DNA from: Theocolax elegans
Lineage: Eukaryota; Arthropoda; Insecta; Hymenoptera; Cerocephalidae
Assembly (NCBI GenBank): GCA_026168455.1
Contig: CM047426.1
Span: 68,167,342-68,231,341 of the forward strand
DNA length: 64,000 nt
Direction: 5' to 3'
Shown: positions 46,610-57,279 of the stretch, piece after piece
How positions within the stretch are numbered: position 1 is the first letter of the stretch
Layout of the letters: the number at the start of each line of letters is the position of its first letter
Position numbers and translations under genes: made by a program
Notes under the pieces: generated by a model
What the model saw: only the letters and a program-made list of their open reading frames with translations
Told to the model about the DNA's origin: nothing
The model's database searches: none

Positions 46610-46860
46610 GCGATACGACTGTAACAGTCGAGTACTTAAAACAAAAGACGAGATTGTCCATCATGTATACACAACACCAGGATCGGCAGTTTCTAATAAG
46701 ACAAAGCGACTCGCAAGTAATCCGTACATAACAACGCGCAAGCAATTTGACGCAACGATACAACTTAGACTAATTTGACCTTGCGGCGAATATCGCGCTC
46801 TGAACACATATACACCGATCACCAACTTGCTAAGATAAACAACGGAACACCCTTAGTCCG
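46610..46860 (+). pseudogene. Gypsy RT fragment (N-terminal part)
   Basis: The plus strand translates to KDEIVHHVYTTPG, then NKTKRLASNPYITTRKQFDA, a stop after LRLI, and PCGEYRALNTYT. This matches the entry into a Gypsy RT (H-x-I..G.P....RL....K.EF..ML.LGII, then CGDYRALN). It breaks off after about 70 residues. The later RT pieces of a similar element start near 49,660. Confidence 0.75.
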
Positions 46861-47968
46861 ACCTCACCGTTTTTAATAATTTTCTTGTATGTTGTAGTAC
46901 GTGACAAATTAAAGAACATATATTTTTTATGTGTAGACGGTAACTTTTGAAGAAGGAATACCAACCGTAAAATTTACATGTAAATATATTTTTTCACATA
47001 CACCTCGACAAATACTGGATACCTTTTAATACAACAAAACAAGAAATATTTCTCATACAAAGGCCGAAATAGGCATACTTACAAAAATATATTTTACAAC
47101 AATATTTTTATTACTAAAGTCAGAATAAGAACTACAATAGTATTCATAAAAAATATCACACGTATGTATATATAGTCGAGTTGACTGATTTATAATTCAC
47201 TTTGACGTTATCTTACAATGTGGTGGAATTAAAACGTATACATCGTTTTCACGAAGGTATTTAATTTTTATTTTGTGCTGTAAAGTGTGTGGTTGAAGTT
47301 TTGTTTATTTATATATTATTCTTATGTAAATTCTGTAGCTTTTTGTTAATAAGCAGTGCCTAAAGAGGTCTGCAAACCAGCGGACGAAACGTTGCACGAT
47401 TTTGTAAATTGAGAATAAGAGTTTTTTATTCCTTGTTCAACTTGGTTTGACCCTGAAAGATCGACATCTTCTTCTTTTCATAAAAAATATCGATTCAATT
47501 AATGTATTTCAGGGTTTGTTGAATAACCACCGCAAATACCGTTTACTACCCATTGCAGTAGAAACTAGTTTATGTAGATCAGAATTGTTCACGTTTTTTA
47601 TTTTTGTACTATTTTATATAATATGGATAAATAAATACATGTTCGAATTGTAAATTTTTTATAATGATGTAACATTGTAATAAAGTTATATAGAGGAAAC
47701 AATACTAATTAATGAAATTATTGAAAATGAAAAAATACTTTTAGAAACAATACGACAGGTGTAGAAGTTATGAGATATATAAATATTTAAATGGATTATA
47801 ATTTAAATTTAAATAAAAATATAACATAAAAATATAATATCTAGTATTCCATCAGCTATTTGCACGAACGGTAAATTTATTTATGAGAGTAAATCTTTGT
47901 TACCTCTTTATTACCTTTAATTCTGAAAATTAGTAATGAGCGTTCATTTGTTATAACGGGATATTTGT
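46861..47968. other. AT-rich DNA; no gene assigned
   Basis: Nothing is firmly recognised. Around 47,370-47,400, ccagcggacgaaacgttgca resembles the gaaacgttg-type motif often found near ends of some retroelements, but this is too little for a call. Confidence 0.3.
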
Positions 47969-48187
47969 TTAACCTATACGGGCCATGTCTATGATCGACC
48001 CTTTACATGTTTTAGTTTTGAGATATGACACATCACAAAAACTCGATTTCTATAGAAAAGTGAGAGAAAACAGTAAACCCAAATCCCCGTTCTCTAAAGG
48101 TTAAAAGTGATCCGATGTTTTTAGACATTAATTTTATTGAAAAAGAAGCTTTTTTGAACCAGAAAATTCCCGTCCTCTAAAGGTTAA
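47969..48187. mobile_element. 219-bp piggyBac-type MITE, copy 2
   Basis: TTAA at 47,969-47,972 and 48,184-48,187 bounds a near-identical copy of 22,588-22,806, with the same cctatacggg / cctttagagg ends and the same length. Differences are scattered substitutions. Confidence 0.88.
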
Positions 48188-49659
48188 GGGGTAAACTCTA
48201 CCTAAAGATATTTATTCATAAATTCTCAAAACGCGTCAAATTGATATTGTTAATTTATTTTTTAGTTTATATCCTGACTTCCACGGTATCAATATTGTTA
48301 AAATTATCAGTTTTTCTTAAATAAAGTTAAAACAATAGTCTTCGTCCTCAAAGATCTGGTTATAGTTGTTTATCGTTTAAATGTCCTGTGAAAAACTATG
48401 TTCCACGGTAATTTGCACAGATCACCATTTTATCGTAGAAAAATGCGTCAGTAATATAACAATATCGATTATTCTAATCAAAATATGGGTAGATGATTCA
48501 ACAATCGACAATTTTGTATATCTTTAACACCCTACAAAGCATTTATAAATGGTAAAAAAAGGAATTTAACAAAATCTTCTGAAAATTCTTATTTTGGACC
48601 TAAAATATTAACATCATGTGACTTCAACACTGGGAAGGGAGCAGGCATGTCATTACTGCGGCAGCTACGTTACTCTTCTGCATCAAAGCAATTAAATATA
48701 GTATAACTCTTTATTGATACGGTCTGAATAGGCTATCTTTAAGCTTTGATGAAGAGTCAAGAGACCAATGCGATGGGAGTGAAGCTTTCCCAACTTAATC
48801 CACTATGGCTATGAACAGGATAGCATACATGCATACAAATTTGCCCTTCATCTAAAAGGCCTTCGGCTACACTGACCAGGAGTGTACCTGTGATGTATAC
48901 ATACAGATATTCTGTTGTAAAAATCTGGGAGCGTATATTTTACTAAGAAGTCTGGTAGGCCTCACTGTTAAGAAACTTCTGACTTATCAATGCTTAACAG
49001 TGGGAGAAACTTAACCTTCTACCCTTTCACTTTCGGACCACAGACATTTGTTTTAGGGGGAAAAAGACTAAACCTAAGGTTCACAAAAATTCTAGAAAAT
49101 TTAAAAACGACTCAAGATCAAATTAAGTTACTTTAAATCTGATTTTAGTACAAGAAGTAATCTAGTCTACTGGGCGTAAATGCTTCTGTCAATCTACATG
49201 TCTAAATTTAATATGTGAGAAGCTATCAAGAATTCTCTGGTAAAATAAAACTCCTAAAATAAAGTTCCTACATCAGGGTGCAATGACTCAAAACTGTTGC
49301 AAACCTAAAAATTAGTGATGAGTACTTAGAGGATAGAGACGCTACTGGCGAAGGGATTACTGCAAAGCCACATTCACTCATACGTCATTTATTCATGATG
49401 GACGAAAAGAAGCAGATACAGTATCATATAGATATATATTTCCTCATTCATTGATTTGCATCATTTAATTTCTATCTATGATGGCAATTTATATGGAATT
49501 TAGTGAGGGCCGATGTATCAACTTCAAACATTCGCGCTAGTTATCGTCAGTTTATTGAAACAACACATAATGACTTCACTATATTCAAACAACATCTGGA
49601 CCACCGGCGTGATCTTGAGCACAAACGATTCAGCGCCTTACTAGCTAGGTGCTCCGAGC
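48188..49659. other. No feature firmly identified
   Basis: AT-rich at first, then mixed composition. A 71-codon plus-strand frame (49,503-49,718) overlaps the start of the Gypsy fragment below and may include more of it (FKQHLDHRRDLEHKRF), but it is not diagnostic. Confidence 0.3.
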
Positions 49660-50330
49660 GTAATGGAATTCGCGTTTACGCAGATCGACGACAAACTTGT
49701 CGCGTTCGAAAATGGTGATCATCCAAACAATATTTTTGCGTCGTATTTCAAAGATTAAAAGATTACAGTTTGATTATAAACTCCGGGAAATGCATTTTTG
49801 GTAAAGAAGCAGTGCCATTCCTTGGATATTGTATCAACGGCCATGGAATAAGACTAGAAAAATAGGAGCGTGACTTTGATACTGCACGCTAAATACAGCA
49901 AAAACATAGGCGCTGCTCCATGAAGTTTTGTAAGGAGTTTTAAGATAAAACAGAGATCAGCTGAACGCCAAGCGCAATCACGGATTTTAGAAAAACCAAA
50001 GCCGAACGCGCGAGAGCAATGCTTCTTGTGCAACCTCGAATTAAACCTCTCTCGCGCTAATATGCGACGCATCAAATATTACCGTCAGAGCAGTCTTGCA
50101 ACAACAAAAGGTTAATTCATGGGAATCCCTGAGTTTTTTTCAAAGAAATTGAATCACGTCCATACCCGCTATAATACTTTCGACTGGGAGTTACTAACCG
50201 TATAATTGGCTATCCAATACTTGTGTCGTATTATAGAAGTCGACTATTTTCCCGAAATGAAATCTGCGAATTGCCATCTCCCAGAATTCATACTTACTGA
50301 TGTATTCGGGCAAATCTATCCTCACCAGTC
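49660..50330 (+). pseudogene. Gypsy RT palm to RNase H fragment
   Basis: IDDKLVAFENGDHPNN (catalytic DD present, preceding aromatic lost; about 49,682-49,730) is followed after a frameshift by FQRLKDYSLIINSGKCIFGK and FLGYCINGHGIRLEK ending in a stop at 49,863. Downstream, FFSKKLNHVHTRYNTFDWEL (about 50,130-50,190) is the RNase H entry block with a stop shortly after. With 46,610-46,860 this probably represents one Gypsy copy split by about 2.8 kb of other DNA. Confidence 0.7.
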
Positions 50331-50689
50331 ATACTGACACGTTTCAAAGCAGACATATCAGTATCACCCAACGTTCCTCCTAAAATTGTTGAATCGATAC
50401 AAGAAAACTTACGATATATTGATCGGCTGCGATCTAATTTTTGTCTACAATAAGATTACGTTTCTATTACGCATATAAATATAAATAGACAAAAACAAAT
50501 TTCAATCTACTTGAAGCTCGTAGCCATAATAATGACTATGACATATATGATGTATATCGGTTTCACAGAAACCTTTTCACTCAAAATGATGATAAACGCT
50601 CGTTTCGTTAGAAGGATTCGCCTTTTTTCGCATAGACCAAATAGGAAAAAATGATAATGTGTTGGGGTTTATGTTTGCGATCACTATCC

Positions 50690-51355
50690 TGTAGAAATCA
50701 TATGTTACTCTAATACTCTAATAGATTTTAATGTAGATTTTAGGAATTTCTTTATAAGCACTTTTGCCTCTGACAATCTGTCTTATCGTTCTGACTTTAG
50801 TTATAATCTAGATTATTTTGTCGGTAGCCGCGAGCAGAGTATCACCAAATCTTTTGACAAAGTTGCCTCCTTTACGATTTTCACTGATAAAATTAGATAG
50901 TTAATGCGCGATCGTGACAAAGCTTTCAAGGCATCTTTTAGATTGGCCTTTTTTTAAGAGCTTACTCAAATTACAGAAACATAAGAAGTCAAATCAGCAA
51001 TGCTTTTGATACAGCCAAAAATAAATTCATCAGTAACAAAATTAGCGAAGCACCTGATCTACGGGTAAAGTGGAAAATAATGTGAAATCTGGAGTTATCA
51101 GGGTCTAAGCTACCATCACCACTTCTAAAGTTTTTGCCAGATAAACTAAACAGATATTACACTGCCTTGTTTGTTGATGTTCTACCTCTTTCGAATCGTG
51201 ATCTCGACTCACTCTTATCCCCAAATGTCATTTGTCAAAATAGTACCATCTTCAATTTTACTGTCATTGACACTAACGACATTCTCAAGGTACTAAGCGA
51301 GACTTCTTCCAAATCTGCCAGATTTGACTAAATATCACTGCAGATACTAAGGATG
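50690..51355 (+). pseudogene. LINE fragment E (endonuclease-RT linker region)
   Basis: Broken frames read KSFDKVASFTIFTDKI, then LMRDRDKAFKASF, SNAFDTAKNKFISNKI-like sequence and an open frame 51,134-51,331 (KLNRYYTALFVDVLPLSNRD, then SETSSKSARFD). LINE A has the corresponding region before its RT (KLNNYYVSISNRVSPL, then KSRAFGTDGL). The fragment ends at the (CT)n tract before LINE B; its RT is absent here. Confidence 0.6.
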
Positions 51356-51367
51356 GCTTCACCAGCT

Positions 51368-51400
51368 CGCTCTCTCTCTCTCTCCCCCCCTCTCTCTCTC
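51368..51400. repeat. (CT)n tract before LINE B
   Basis: ctctctctctctc interrupted by a C run. LINE B's 5' region starts directly after it. Confidence 0.9.
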
Positions 51401-51809
51401 GGGTAAGCGGTAACGTCTGCTCTGTTGTACGCTCCTTGTTTTACATTGTTTTTAATATTCTCTTGTGCTCTTCGGAGTGAAACTTTATTTCCAGAGGAGT
51501 CCTCGTTACGGCAAAAAGCTACCAGCTCCAATATATGTTGCATTTTGCTCTATATTTTGCCGTGAGTAACTTTTCTGGCTGCCAATCACTGTTTTGAGGT
51601 TAATGTTTTGATCTACATGCCTGGTTCGAATTCAAACTTGATTAATTTAATTTTAAGTAAGTATTTATATTGTAATTGCGAGGTTCTGCTTACACGTGCT
51701 TTCATTTTCCGACGGGGTCGATTCCACGCACTAAGTTGTATTTTTTGCCGCTAGATTTCGAGTCGATACTGAATTCAATATTTTTCTTTACTTAATTTGT
51801 ACTTGTAGC

Positions 51810-52933
51810 ATGAATAGTGATAGCTGCCTACTATGCGGTGTGAATATTAATCTCGACACTAGTGAATGCATCGACTGTCTCAGGTGTGGTCGGTTACTTC
51901 ATTCGAATTGTGTAAACCCACTGGGATCTGTTGATGCATCATTAATCCACTATCACGACTCATTTTGCGCTAGTTTTTATGCAAATAACTCTGTATATAG
52001 CGAGCTTGATTATTCAATTGCTGTAACGTCACCGTCGACCCAACCTGAGATAGGGTTAAAGAGCAGGGTTCTCCTCTTAAACCGTCAGTTAGTCAGCTTC
52101 ATAAAACATGTTGTAATAATAAATCACCGTTTGCATTTACCTTGTTGCGTGACAATAGTTTTATAAATAATAGTGTTCATTTTCGGCATAGTAGTATGGG
52201 GAGTAGCGAAAATGATATTGCCATGCCAAGCTGGTGTTCGGCGCTACAGAATAATATTAAAACTTGTCTTGAAAAACAGACCGATGAAGTAGCTTCCCTA
52301 CAAACTCTTATCACTGAGACGCGGTCGGATACCCAAGCGGAATTAAAAACTTTGAGGCATGATTTCAATGCACTATGCGGTGCTCAGTCAGTGGTTGATT
52401 CTTGCGAAATTAAGATCTCGGGATTACCGTCTGGGCTTGAACTGTCTCCCGAGCAAATTGTTCATCGCTTGCTTTCAATGTTGGGTCTTGCTTCTTCTTT
52501 TTCGCACGTGTTGATTGCCAGAATTTGGGACGTCAAATCAAATAGAACTGAGGCAAATGAACCCAACGCCAGTTCAAGTTTGAACAAAACTAATAATTGG
52601 GCTATCGTTATTAAATTGTCCTCCCCTACAGTACGTGATTTAGTGATCTTCAAATTAGCGTTATTAAAAAACTTCACTGCAGCTACGCGTTCTGGTCATG
52701 GGGGCAACTCAAAAAATTATGTTTCTCCCATTTGGTCTCATGAAATTTATCAATTTCAAAAGAAAGCAAGACAGGTTGCTAGAAAGAAAGGTTACTTCCG
52801 ACCCATTATTCGTTACCTTACACTCTGCATGCGTGAATCTAACAAGTCGCCGTTGATTCCGGTTCGCTGTGAGGAAGATCTCCATTCCCTCCCCACCATC
52901 TTCGACCGACAACCTCCTACTACGGATTCATGA
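51810..52933 (+). pseudogene. LINE B ORF1: PHD-like zinc finger, coiled coil, C-terminal domain
   Basis: From ATG 51,810 the protein begins with a C4HC3 pattern: CLLC, 13 residues, CLRC, four residues, H, two residues, C, 14 residues, H-x3-C. This is a PHD-like finger. The frame breaks near 52,145-52,166 and continues from 52,142 with a probable coiled coil (KTCLEKQTDEVASLQTLI). A C-terminal region (KISGLPSGLELSPEQIVHRL, WAIVIKLSSPTVRDLVIFKL) resembles the RRM-like part of LINE ORF1 chaperones, ending at a TGA at 52,931. ORF1 proteins bind LINE RNA. One frameshift separates the halves. Confidence 0.75.
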
Positions 52934-52963
52934 GACACTCTTGCACAGTCGCGAGTTTCTAGT

Positions 52964-54035
52964 ACTAATAATTTTATTTCTGTTGAACATATTAATATCA
53001 ATAGACTTAGGACTAATTTTAACTTACTTGAGGTCAAGTGCAACTCAGGTGATTACGATGTTTTGGGTGTCACCGAGACCTTTCTCACGGATCACGACTC
53101 TGATTCTGTTATTAAGTTAGATGGCTACTCGTTTCATCGAGTTGACCGGGCGGATAAAATAGGAGGAGGGGTTGGCATTTATAATTCCTCTAAATGTATT
53201 ATAATGGAAATTACTGCCCATTCCAAAAAAGTCTTATTTGCTGCCGTTTACCGTCGGCCTCATGCTGCATACCCTACTGAATTTTTTGAGTCTTTTGAGA
53301 ACCTTCTATCTCACTATCCCCATGTTATTATAACGGCTGATTTTAACATTGGTATGAACGCTAGCAGAAATGATTCTATGTTTATGAAGTCTCACATAGA
53401 TAATCTTGGTCAAAAACTTGTCCCCTCGGAGCTCACTGATCACTCTATGTTTCGTGACCGTTCGAGAATTGTTGATACTTGGTTTTATATTTTTATCCTT
53501 AGTGATCTTCAAACTTCGAGTGACTATAGGAAATCTGTGTCTCCGTTTGCAGGTCATGACTTTATTGAGATTGACTACTCGTTATCGATTCTTTTCAAAA
53601 CTCCAATAGCTACGTTCTCTCAAAATCTAAAGAGTGTAAATTTGGTTGAGCTTGGTAACGATATTACTGATACTCTTAACTCTATTGACGACTGTCTAAA
53701 TACAAATCCAAATACAAATACTAATCCTAATGCAAATGCAAGTACAAATTCTAATTTAAATATTAACATTAGAAACATCTCAAGCCCTGTCGTATTCCTA
53801 GCGTTTGAGCTGCAAAATACCCTCCTTCAGTTAGCTCTATTGATAATAAATTAAGCATTATCGAGCATTCGATTGTCTCTGCCTTTAACAAGCATGCTCC
53901 GTTAAACAAATGGGTTTCCGATCCGAAAAAGGAGCCTTGGGTTACTCATGATCTACGTGGTAAGGTGAAATCACGCGATAAACTATTCAAAATTGCGTCT
54001 CTCTACTGTAGGTCAACTGACATTTATCAGAGTTG
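52964..54035 (+). pseudogene. LINE B ORF2: APE endonuclease and linker
   Basis: The frame starts close behind ORF1 (FISVEHININRLRTNFNLLE) and continues DVLGVTETFLTDHDSDSV, RVDRADKIGGGVGIY, FAAVYRRPH, VIITADFNIGMN (catalytic ADFN), TSSDYRKSVSPFAGHDFIEI. The segment DTWFYIFILSD replaces the usual ID..F. block, so it is probably damaged. An Asn-rich run (NTNPNTNTNPNANASTNSNL) follows, as in LINE A. After a stop at 53,852, SAFNKHAPLNKWVSDPK and RGKVKSRDKLFK lead to the palindrome. Confidence 0.85.
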
Positions 54036-54243
54036 AGCGCCGTAGCTATTGATGTAATGATTAATTACATATTGCTTAGCTGATCGAAAAATCAGTATTG
54101 TCGACGAAAAGTGATAAGTACGGATCAATGCTCAAAACGCATACCAAAGTCACTTCGTACTTATCACTATTCGTCGAAAATACTGACTTTTCGATCAGCT
54201 AAGTAATATGTAATTAATCATTACATCAATAGCTATGGCGCTT
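54036..54243. mobile_element. 208-bp near-perfect palindrome inserted in LINE B
   Basis: gagcgccgtagctattgatg at the left end pairs with catcaatagctatggcgctt at the right. Arms of about 88 bp include gatcgaaaaatcagta and tgataagtacg with few mismatches, around a loop of about 30 nt (atcaatgctcaaaacgcata). It interrupts the LINE reading frame between the pre-RT and RT segments. It is a foldback MITE; flanking duplication was not clear. Confidence 0.85.
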
Positions 54244-55856
54244 AACTTTGATTTTGTGTGGTAAAAACTCTATTTTTTTTTAATTGTCCAAAATTGTTGT
54301 CGAATATGAACTCAGCCTATCTGACGGCAGCGCAACTTCTGCTCGCAAATTTTCAGGTGGTGATATATTCAACTATATTCTACGGACTCCCCTTAAACGC
54401 ACACTATGCTTCTGTCTCTAATGTTAGTCGCAGTCTGAATGCTGATGATCTTAATCTTGCTTTACGAATACCAATTGGTGAAAGATGTAAAGCTATATTT
54501 GAACTGCGTTCAACAACTATTGCTGAGGTGTTACTCTACAACAGGCCAAATCCAAGGCTCAAAGTATTGACGGCATCAATATTGAAATGCTTCAAATAGC
54601 ACCACCCTCTTTATTCTCTCATCTTACTGATTTATTTAATTGTTATATTTTTTCTGCGACCTTTCCTTCTTCGTGGAACTATTTTTGCACTTCTTGATTT
54701 TTCAAAGGCGTTCGACACTCTCCCGCATGATCAGCTTCTTTTAAAACTTAGAAAAATTAACTTCTCTGATAAAACTATTGAATGGTTCCTTAGTTACCAT
54801 CAAACCGTCACCAGGCCGTCACTGATGGTATGGGCAACCTTTAAAATTGGTTAAGTTCTTCAAACTGGTGTTCCACAGGGTAGTATACTTGGCCCCCTAT
54901 TATTTTCTCTATATATTAACGATTTACCAGGCGTTTTGTTCTCCAGCAAATGTATTTCGCAGATGACACCCAAATTTACTCCCATATCTCTCTAGCAAAT
55001 ATTGCGCAGGGTAACCAGTTACTCCAGAGATTCATCGATGCAGTTAAACAGTGGGCTGTTGGAAATGGTCTTTATCTAAATGCCGGTAAAGCGAAAATGA
55101 TCCTTCTGGGTAATGCACAGTACACTCGAAGCTTAAATGATTGTGACCTTCAAAAAGTCACAATCCAGGGAACTTCTATTCAATACTCTGTTGAGGTGCC
55201 AAATTTGGGTTTATGGATTTCGAGTAATCTTGATTGGGATAAGCAGGTACGTCAGCTATCTTTGAAAATCCATAACATCCTCAGGTCTCTTAAATTTAAC
55301 AAAAATCGTTTAACACGTCATATGAGAAAGTTGCTGGTTGAAAGTCTGATTTTTCCTCACTTTCGTTACGCTTGTGCTGTGTACCATGACCTTGACGCTA
55401 CTTGTGAATTCAAAATTCTTCGTTTAATGAATGCTTAAGTCCGTTTTGTCATTGGTAATATCCCATTCAGGGGTCATGTTACACCTCATCGAATTGAGCT
55501 GGGTTGCCTTTCACCTAGGAGATTGAGGGAACTCACAATAGGTTGTCTAGTCTTTAATAGTATCTGTCATCAAAACCCTCAATATCTTATAGAACGATTT
55601 ACTACAGTTGAAAACTCAGTTTTTACGTCGATCTGCCCGACTCAAGCCCCAATTTCTTCTTTATACTTCCCCACGTACTGAAGCCTGGAATTGCTCGTTT
55701 TTCATAACAGCTTCCAAAATTATTAACTATATTGATGATGTAAATGTTGATCCATCTTCTACCATTATCTTCAAAAATTACTTGCCCAGTGTACTGTCTG
55801 AACGAGATAAAGAGGATTGGGAAAACCGTGTAGTGAGAGAGAGCATCGAACTTTGA
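54244..55856 (+). pseudogene. LINE B ORF2: reverse transcriptase and C-terminal region
   Basis: Pre-RT sequence (SNVSRSLNADDLNLALRI) continues to DGINIEMLQIAPPSLFSHLT in another frame. About 70 residues are missing before LLDFSKAFDTLPHDQLLLKL (about 54,690). TGVPQGSILGPLLFSLYIND is followed by a frameshift and YFADDTQIYSHIS (catalytic FADD intact, 54,953-54,970). Next come NLGLWISSNLDWDKQVRQL, LIFPHFRYACAVYHDLD and a stop at 55,436. Later pieces (VRFVIGNIPFRGHVTPHR, PRTEAWNCSFFITASKII) run to 55,856 with further shifts. Confidence 0.85.
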
Positions 55857-56101
55857 ACACGTTGCTTTAGTTTAGTTTAGTAAAATAAATTCTTCTTAAG
55901 TTTTATTTTTGTGTATATTAGTTGTACTTAATTTTCAGCATATAATTTGTATTTTTGGCCAATATATTGCTACTGCGATCATTTTCATCCTACCACTTAT
56001 GTACCTCATATGCATATATGTCTTTTTATACTATCAAACTACTATTTGTAGCTGTACCCAGCCAGGTAGGGTTATACCCCAAGGCTGCATAATAAACAAT
56101 C

Positions 56102-56103
<2 letters not shown>

Positions 56104-56133
<30 letters not shown>
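56104..56133. repeat. (CT)n tail of LINE B and start of LINE C
   Basis: A run of about 15 CT units directly before the 5' region of LINE C (ttgataagcgataagc). Confidence 0.95.
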
Positions 56134-56135
<2 letters not shown>

Positions 56136-56649
56136 ATAAGCGATAAGCCATACTTTCTTCAGCGCTTCACAAAGAATCTATAATTAATCCTGTATTGTAC
56201 TCCTCGGAGCTGCAACTTTTTCAGAAAGTGTCCTCCAAACGGCCCACTAGCTTGTGCTTATTTATTGCATCTTCATTACACCTCATTGACGTGAGTGACC
56301 CTTCTGTATGCATTGTCACAATTTGAGGTTATGTTCTTCCGCTTATTCGTCACCTAATTCATGGACTGCATTACGTCAATCTACGGCAGCCTGGTATGAA
56401 GCTGAGCGATTGTGCAAATCAAGTGCGGATTTTCAGTGTTATTAGACTTACAAACTGTATTTTTAATCGTATCTTAGGCTAAATTTGCGTGTTGTTATAG
56501 GTTAGTTTCGCACGTGCTTAATAGTACCGACCAGGGTGGGGCATTACTTGATTACTCGCTAAATGTCACGAGGTACGTCGCTGCGCAGTCTATTTGGTAA
56601 CGTTAATTCGTCAAATTTCGTACATTTTTGTCGGATCCGATGAGCGGAC

Positions 56650-57250
56650 TATGAACTCCCCCCATGTCCACTTTGCGGTGAAATAATTAGTCTCGACACG
56701 AGTGAGTGTACTGAGTGCGTAATTTGTAATAGACTTCTACATTTAAGCTGCGTAAATCAGCTTGGATCACTAGATGCGTCTTTAATACAGTGCCACGATT
56801 CTTATTGCTTGTGTTTTACAACAAATGCAATTACAAATCTTGACTTATCGTGTTCTGATAGGGTGACGTCACAGATTGCTTCGTCAGCGGTTTTTTCTAG
56901 TAAACGTAAGACGTCTCCAAGCACTCCGAATTTTTCGCAACTGATCAAAACTCGTTGCACTAAATTTACGGCCTATACTATAAATTCGGCAAGGCTTTTA
57001 AAAATAAAAAATAAAAGCGAGTCATTCAAGAAAAGTATCGATATGATTTCTAATAAGCCTGACTCAGTTGCACCATTGTGGTTTATTGATTTCCAAAGCA
57101 ACTTAAACAAGCATTTTGATGATATCTCTAAAGAAGTGGTATCTTTACGATCGCTTATTACTGATACTTAAGTAACCATTCAAAACGACATAGCTAGCGA
57201 CATAGATAATACGTCTGAATTCTTAATGGTTGAAATAAAGTTATATTCCA
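56650..57250 (+). pseudogene. LINE C ORF1 remnant with PHD-like finger
   Basis: From about 56,665: CPLCGEIISLDTSECTECVI, then CNRLLHLSC and a closing HDSYC, the same C4HC3 pattern as LINE B with spacing preserved. No in-frame ATG precedes it now. The frame continues (SFKKSIDMISNKPDSVAPLW, DFQSNLNKHFDDISKEVVSL) to a TAA at 57,169, with leftover coding sequence to about 57,250 (TIQNDIASDIDN). The C-terminal domain is lost at the R1-type insertion. Confidence 0.75.
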
Positions 57251-57279
57251 CTAAACTCTTAGTTGCAATCTTTACAAGC

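Larger units (their letters stand above)
51401..56133 (+). mobile_element. LINE B: near-full-length APE-type LINE
   Basis: A 5' region (gggtaagcggtaac, alignable with the 5' region of LINE C), ORF1 with a PHD-like finger, ORF2 with endonuclease and RT, and a 3' end follow in order. The 3' end reads agccaggtagggttataccc, aaggctgcataataaa, then (CT)n at 56,104-56,133. It lies between CT tracts. Frameshifts, stops, an RT deletion and a palindromic insertion at 54,036 make it inactive. Confidence 0.85.

Noticed and set aside
47360..47410. Possible Penelope-like element end (gacgaaacgttgca)
   Set aside because: A short motif alone; no RT or GIY-YIG signature nearby.
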